Source of the DNA: Armatimonadota bacterium
GTDB taxonomy: Bacteria; Armatimonadota; Hebobacteria; GCA-020354555; CP070648
Direction: 5' to 3'
DNA: 44,457 nucleotides
NCBI GenBank assembly: GCA_035527535.1
Contig: DATLAK010000090.1
Location: forward strand, 1 to 44,457
Under the pieces are notes generated by a model. It was not told where the DNA came from. It saw only the letters and a list, made by a program, of their open reading frames with translations, and ran no database searches. This document shows, piece by piece, positions 44,032 to 44,457 of this stretch. The translations under genes and the position numbers were made by a program. Position 1 is the stretch's first letter, and every line of letters begins with the position of its first letter.

Positions 44032-44454
44032 ATGGCCGGCGGCGAGGATTTCGCTGAGGAGGTAGTGCGTCAGGTGCGCGAGGCGGGCGAGCGGCGCGAG
44101 CAGGACGACAGTGATCTGAAGCCCTCGGAGGAGCTGATCGCCGACGCGGACATGCGGCGGCGCGAGTTGGAATTGCTGGCCGAGCTGGAGCAGGCGCGGG
44201 CGGAGGACGCGCAATTCGAGGCTCGCTACGGCGTGACCTTTGGCGAATTCCAGGCTGCGTTCGACCCGCAGGCCGACGAGCAGACTGGGGAGGACTACCT
44301 GGCGTGGTCGCGCGCCGCGGAGCAGGTGCGCATGCTGCGCCACGAGCTGGCGCGGCTGCAGAAGCAGCGTCCCCGGCGCGGCGGCCGCCCGCCGGCGCCC
44401 GCGGACGAATCCGAAGATGACCCCGGCGCCAGGCCGCGGGGTCGAGTTTCGTAG
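44032..44454 (+). CDS. Small charged coiled-coil-like protein, unknown
   Basis: This 140-residue protein is rich in Glu, Arg and Ala. Residues of about 40-75 (MRRRELELLAELEQARAEDAQFEARYG) and 95-117 look like amphipathic helices around a short region VTFGEFQAAFDP. The C-terminus is Pro/Arg-rich and disordered. The start ATG has GGAGG five bases upstream (44022-44026). I do not recognise a family; VTFGEFQAAF-type segments occur in some antitoxin-like or regulatory small proteins, but nothing firm supports this here. It ends three bases before the window end. Confidence 0.55.
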   Translation: MAGGEDFAEEVVRQVREAGERREQDDSDLKPSEELIADADMRRRELELLAELEQARAEDAQFEARYGVTFGEFQAAFDPQADEQTGEDYLAWSRAAEQVRMLRHELARLQKQRPRRGGRPPAPADESEDDPGARPRGRVS

Positions 44455-44457
44455 CCC

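Overview
The window is a GC-rich, gene-dense bacterial chromosome segment made almost entirely of core genes. The linkages alaS ... ruvX-mltG, rpsB-tsf-pyrH-frr-uppS and tyrA-aroA are those of Firmicutes and related Terrabacteria. The high GC, the double BadF-type activase, the sulfatase and ceramidase-like enzymes, an FecCD/BtuC permease and STN-domain proteins (both typical of diderms) point to an uncultured Armatimonadota-like bacterium. This placement is inference from gene content, with moderate to low confidence. No rRNA, tRNA, CRISPR array or transposase gene was seen.

Layout. 126-1706: an AT-richer two-gene DUF262/HEPN module that looks like a defence or toxin island. 1711-2004: a cluster of palindromic repeats carrying the alaS promoter. 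2005-9239 (+): alaS, a phosphatase-fold membrane protein, ruvX, mltG and a PASTA protein, with overlapping or nearly touching reading frames. 9280-16815 (-): gyrB-gyrA, preceded by an ICMT-like methyltransferase and a sulfatase-fold hydrolase. 17101-22740 (+): an rpsB operon with a terminator-like leader, tsf, pyrH, frr, a one-repeat PASTA-like protein, uppS, a zinc-ribbon membrane protein, and a polytopic protein with the three signature motifs of presenilin-type GxGD proteases. 22921-30064 (+): leuS and a giant 2-hydroxyacyl-CoA dehydratase activase-type protein. 30245-31426: a lone SIR2-like gene, flanked by repeats. 31904-40008 (+): tyrA, aroA, a Trm112-like protein, a GT2 glycosyltransferase, an O-antigen-ligase/TPR protein, a ceramidase-like hydrolase and an FecCD permease. 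40096-42678 (-): an ECF sigma factor, a zinc-finger anti-sigma factor and a secreted protein with three STN-like domains. 42893-44454 (+): a DUF362/ferredoxin protein and a small charged protein.

How the parts fit. Two blocks serve translation and nucleotide supply (alaS, leuS, rpsB, tsf, frr, pyrH). Envelope functions are interleaved with them (mltG, PASTA proteins, uppS, glycosyltransferase, ligase). The sigma/anti-sigma/STN operon looks like a surface-signalling unit.

The most distinctive property is heavy invasion by short palindromic repeats, including inside coding sequence. Two copies of one 65-bp element lie in two genes of the same operon and are translated in different frames; alaS, gyrA and the activase carry other inserts. 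The best novel leads are the presenilin-like protein, these coding-region repeats, the sigma/anti-sigma/triple-STN operon, the DUF262-HEPN pair, and gyrase subunits with non-canonical residues at the quinolone-contact positions.
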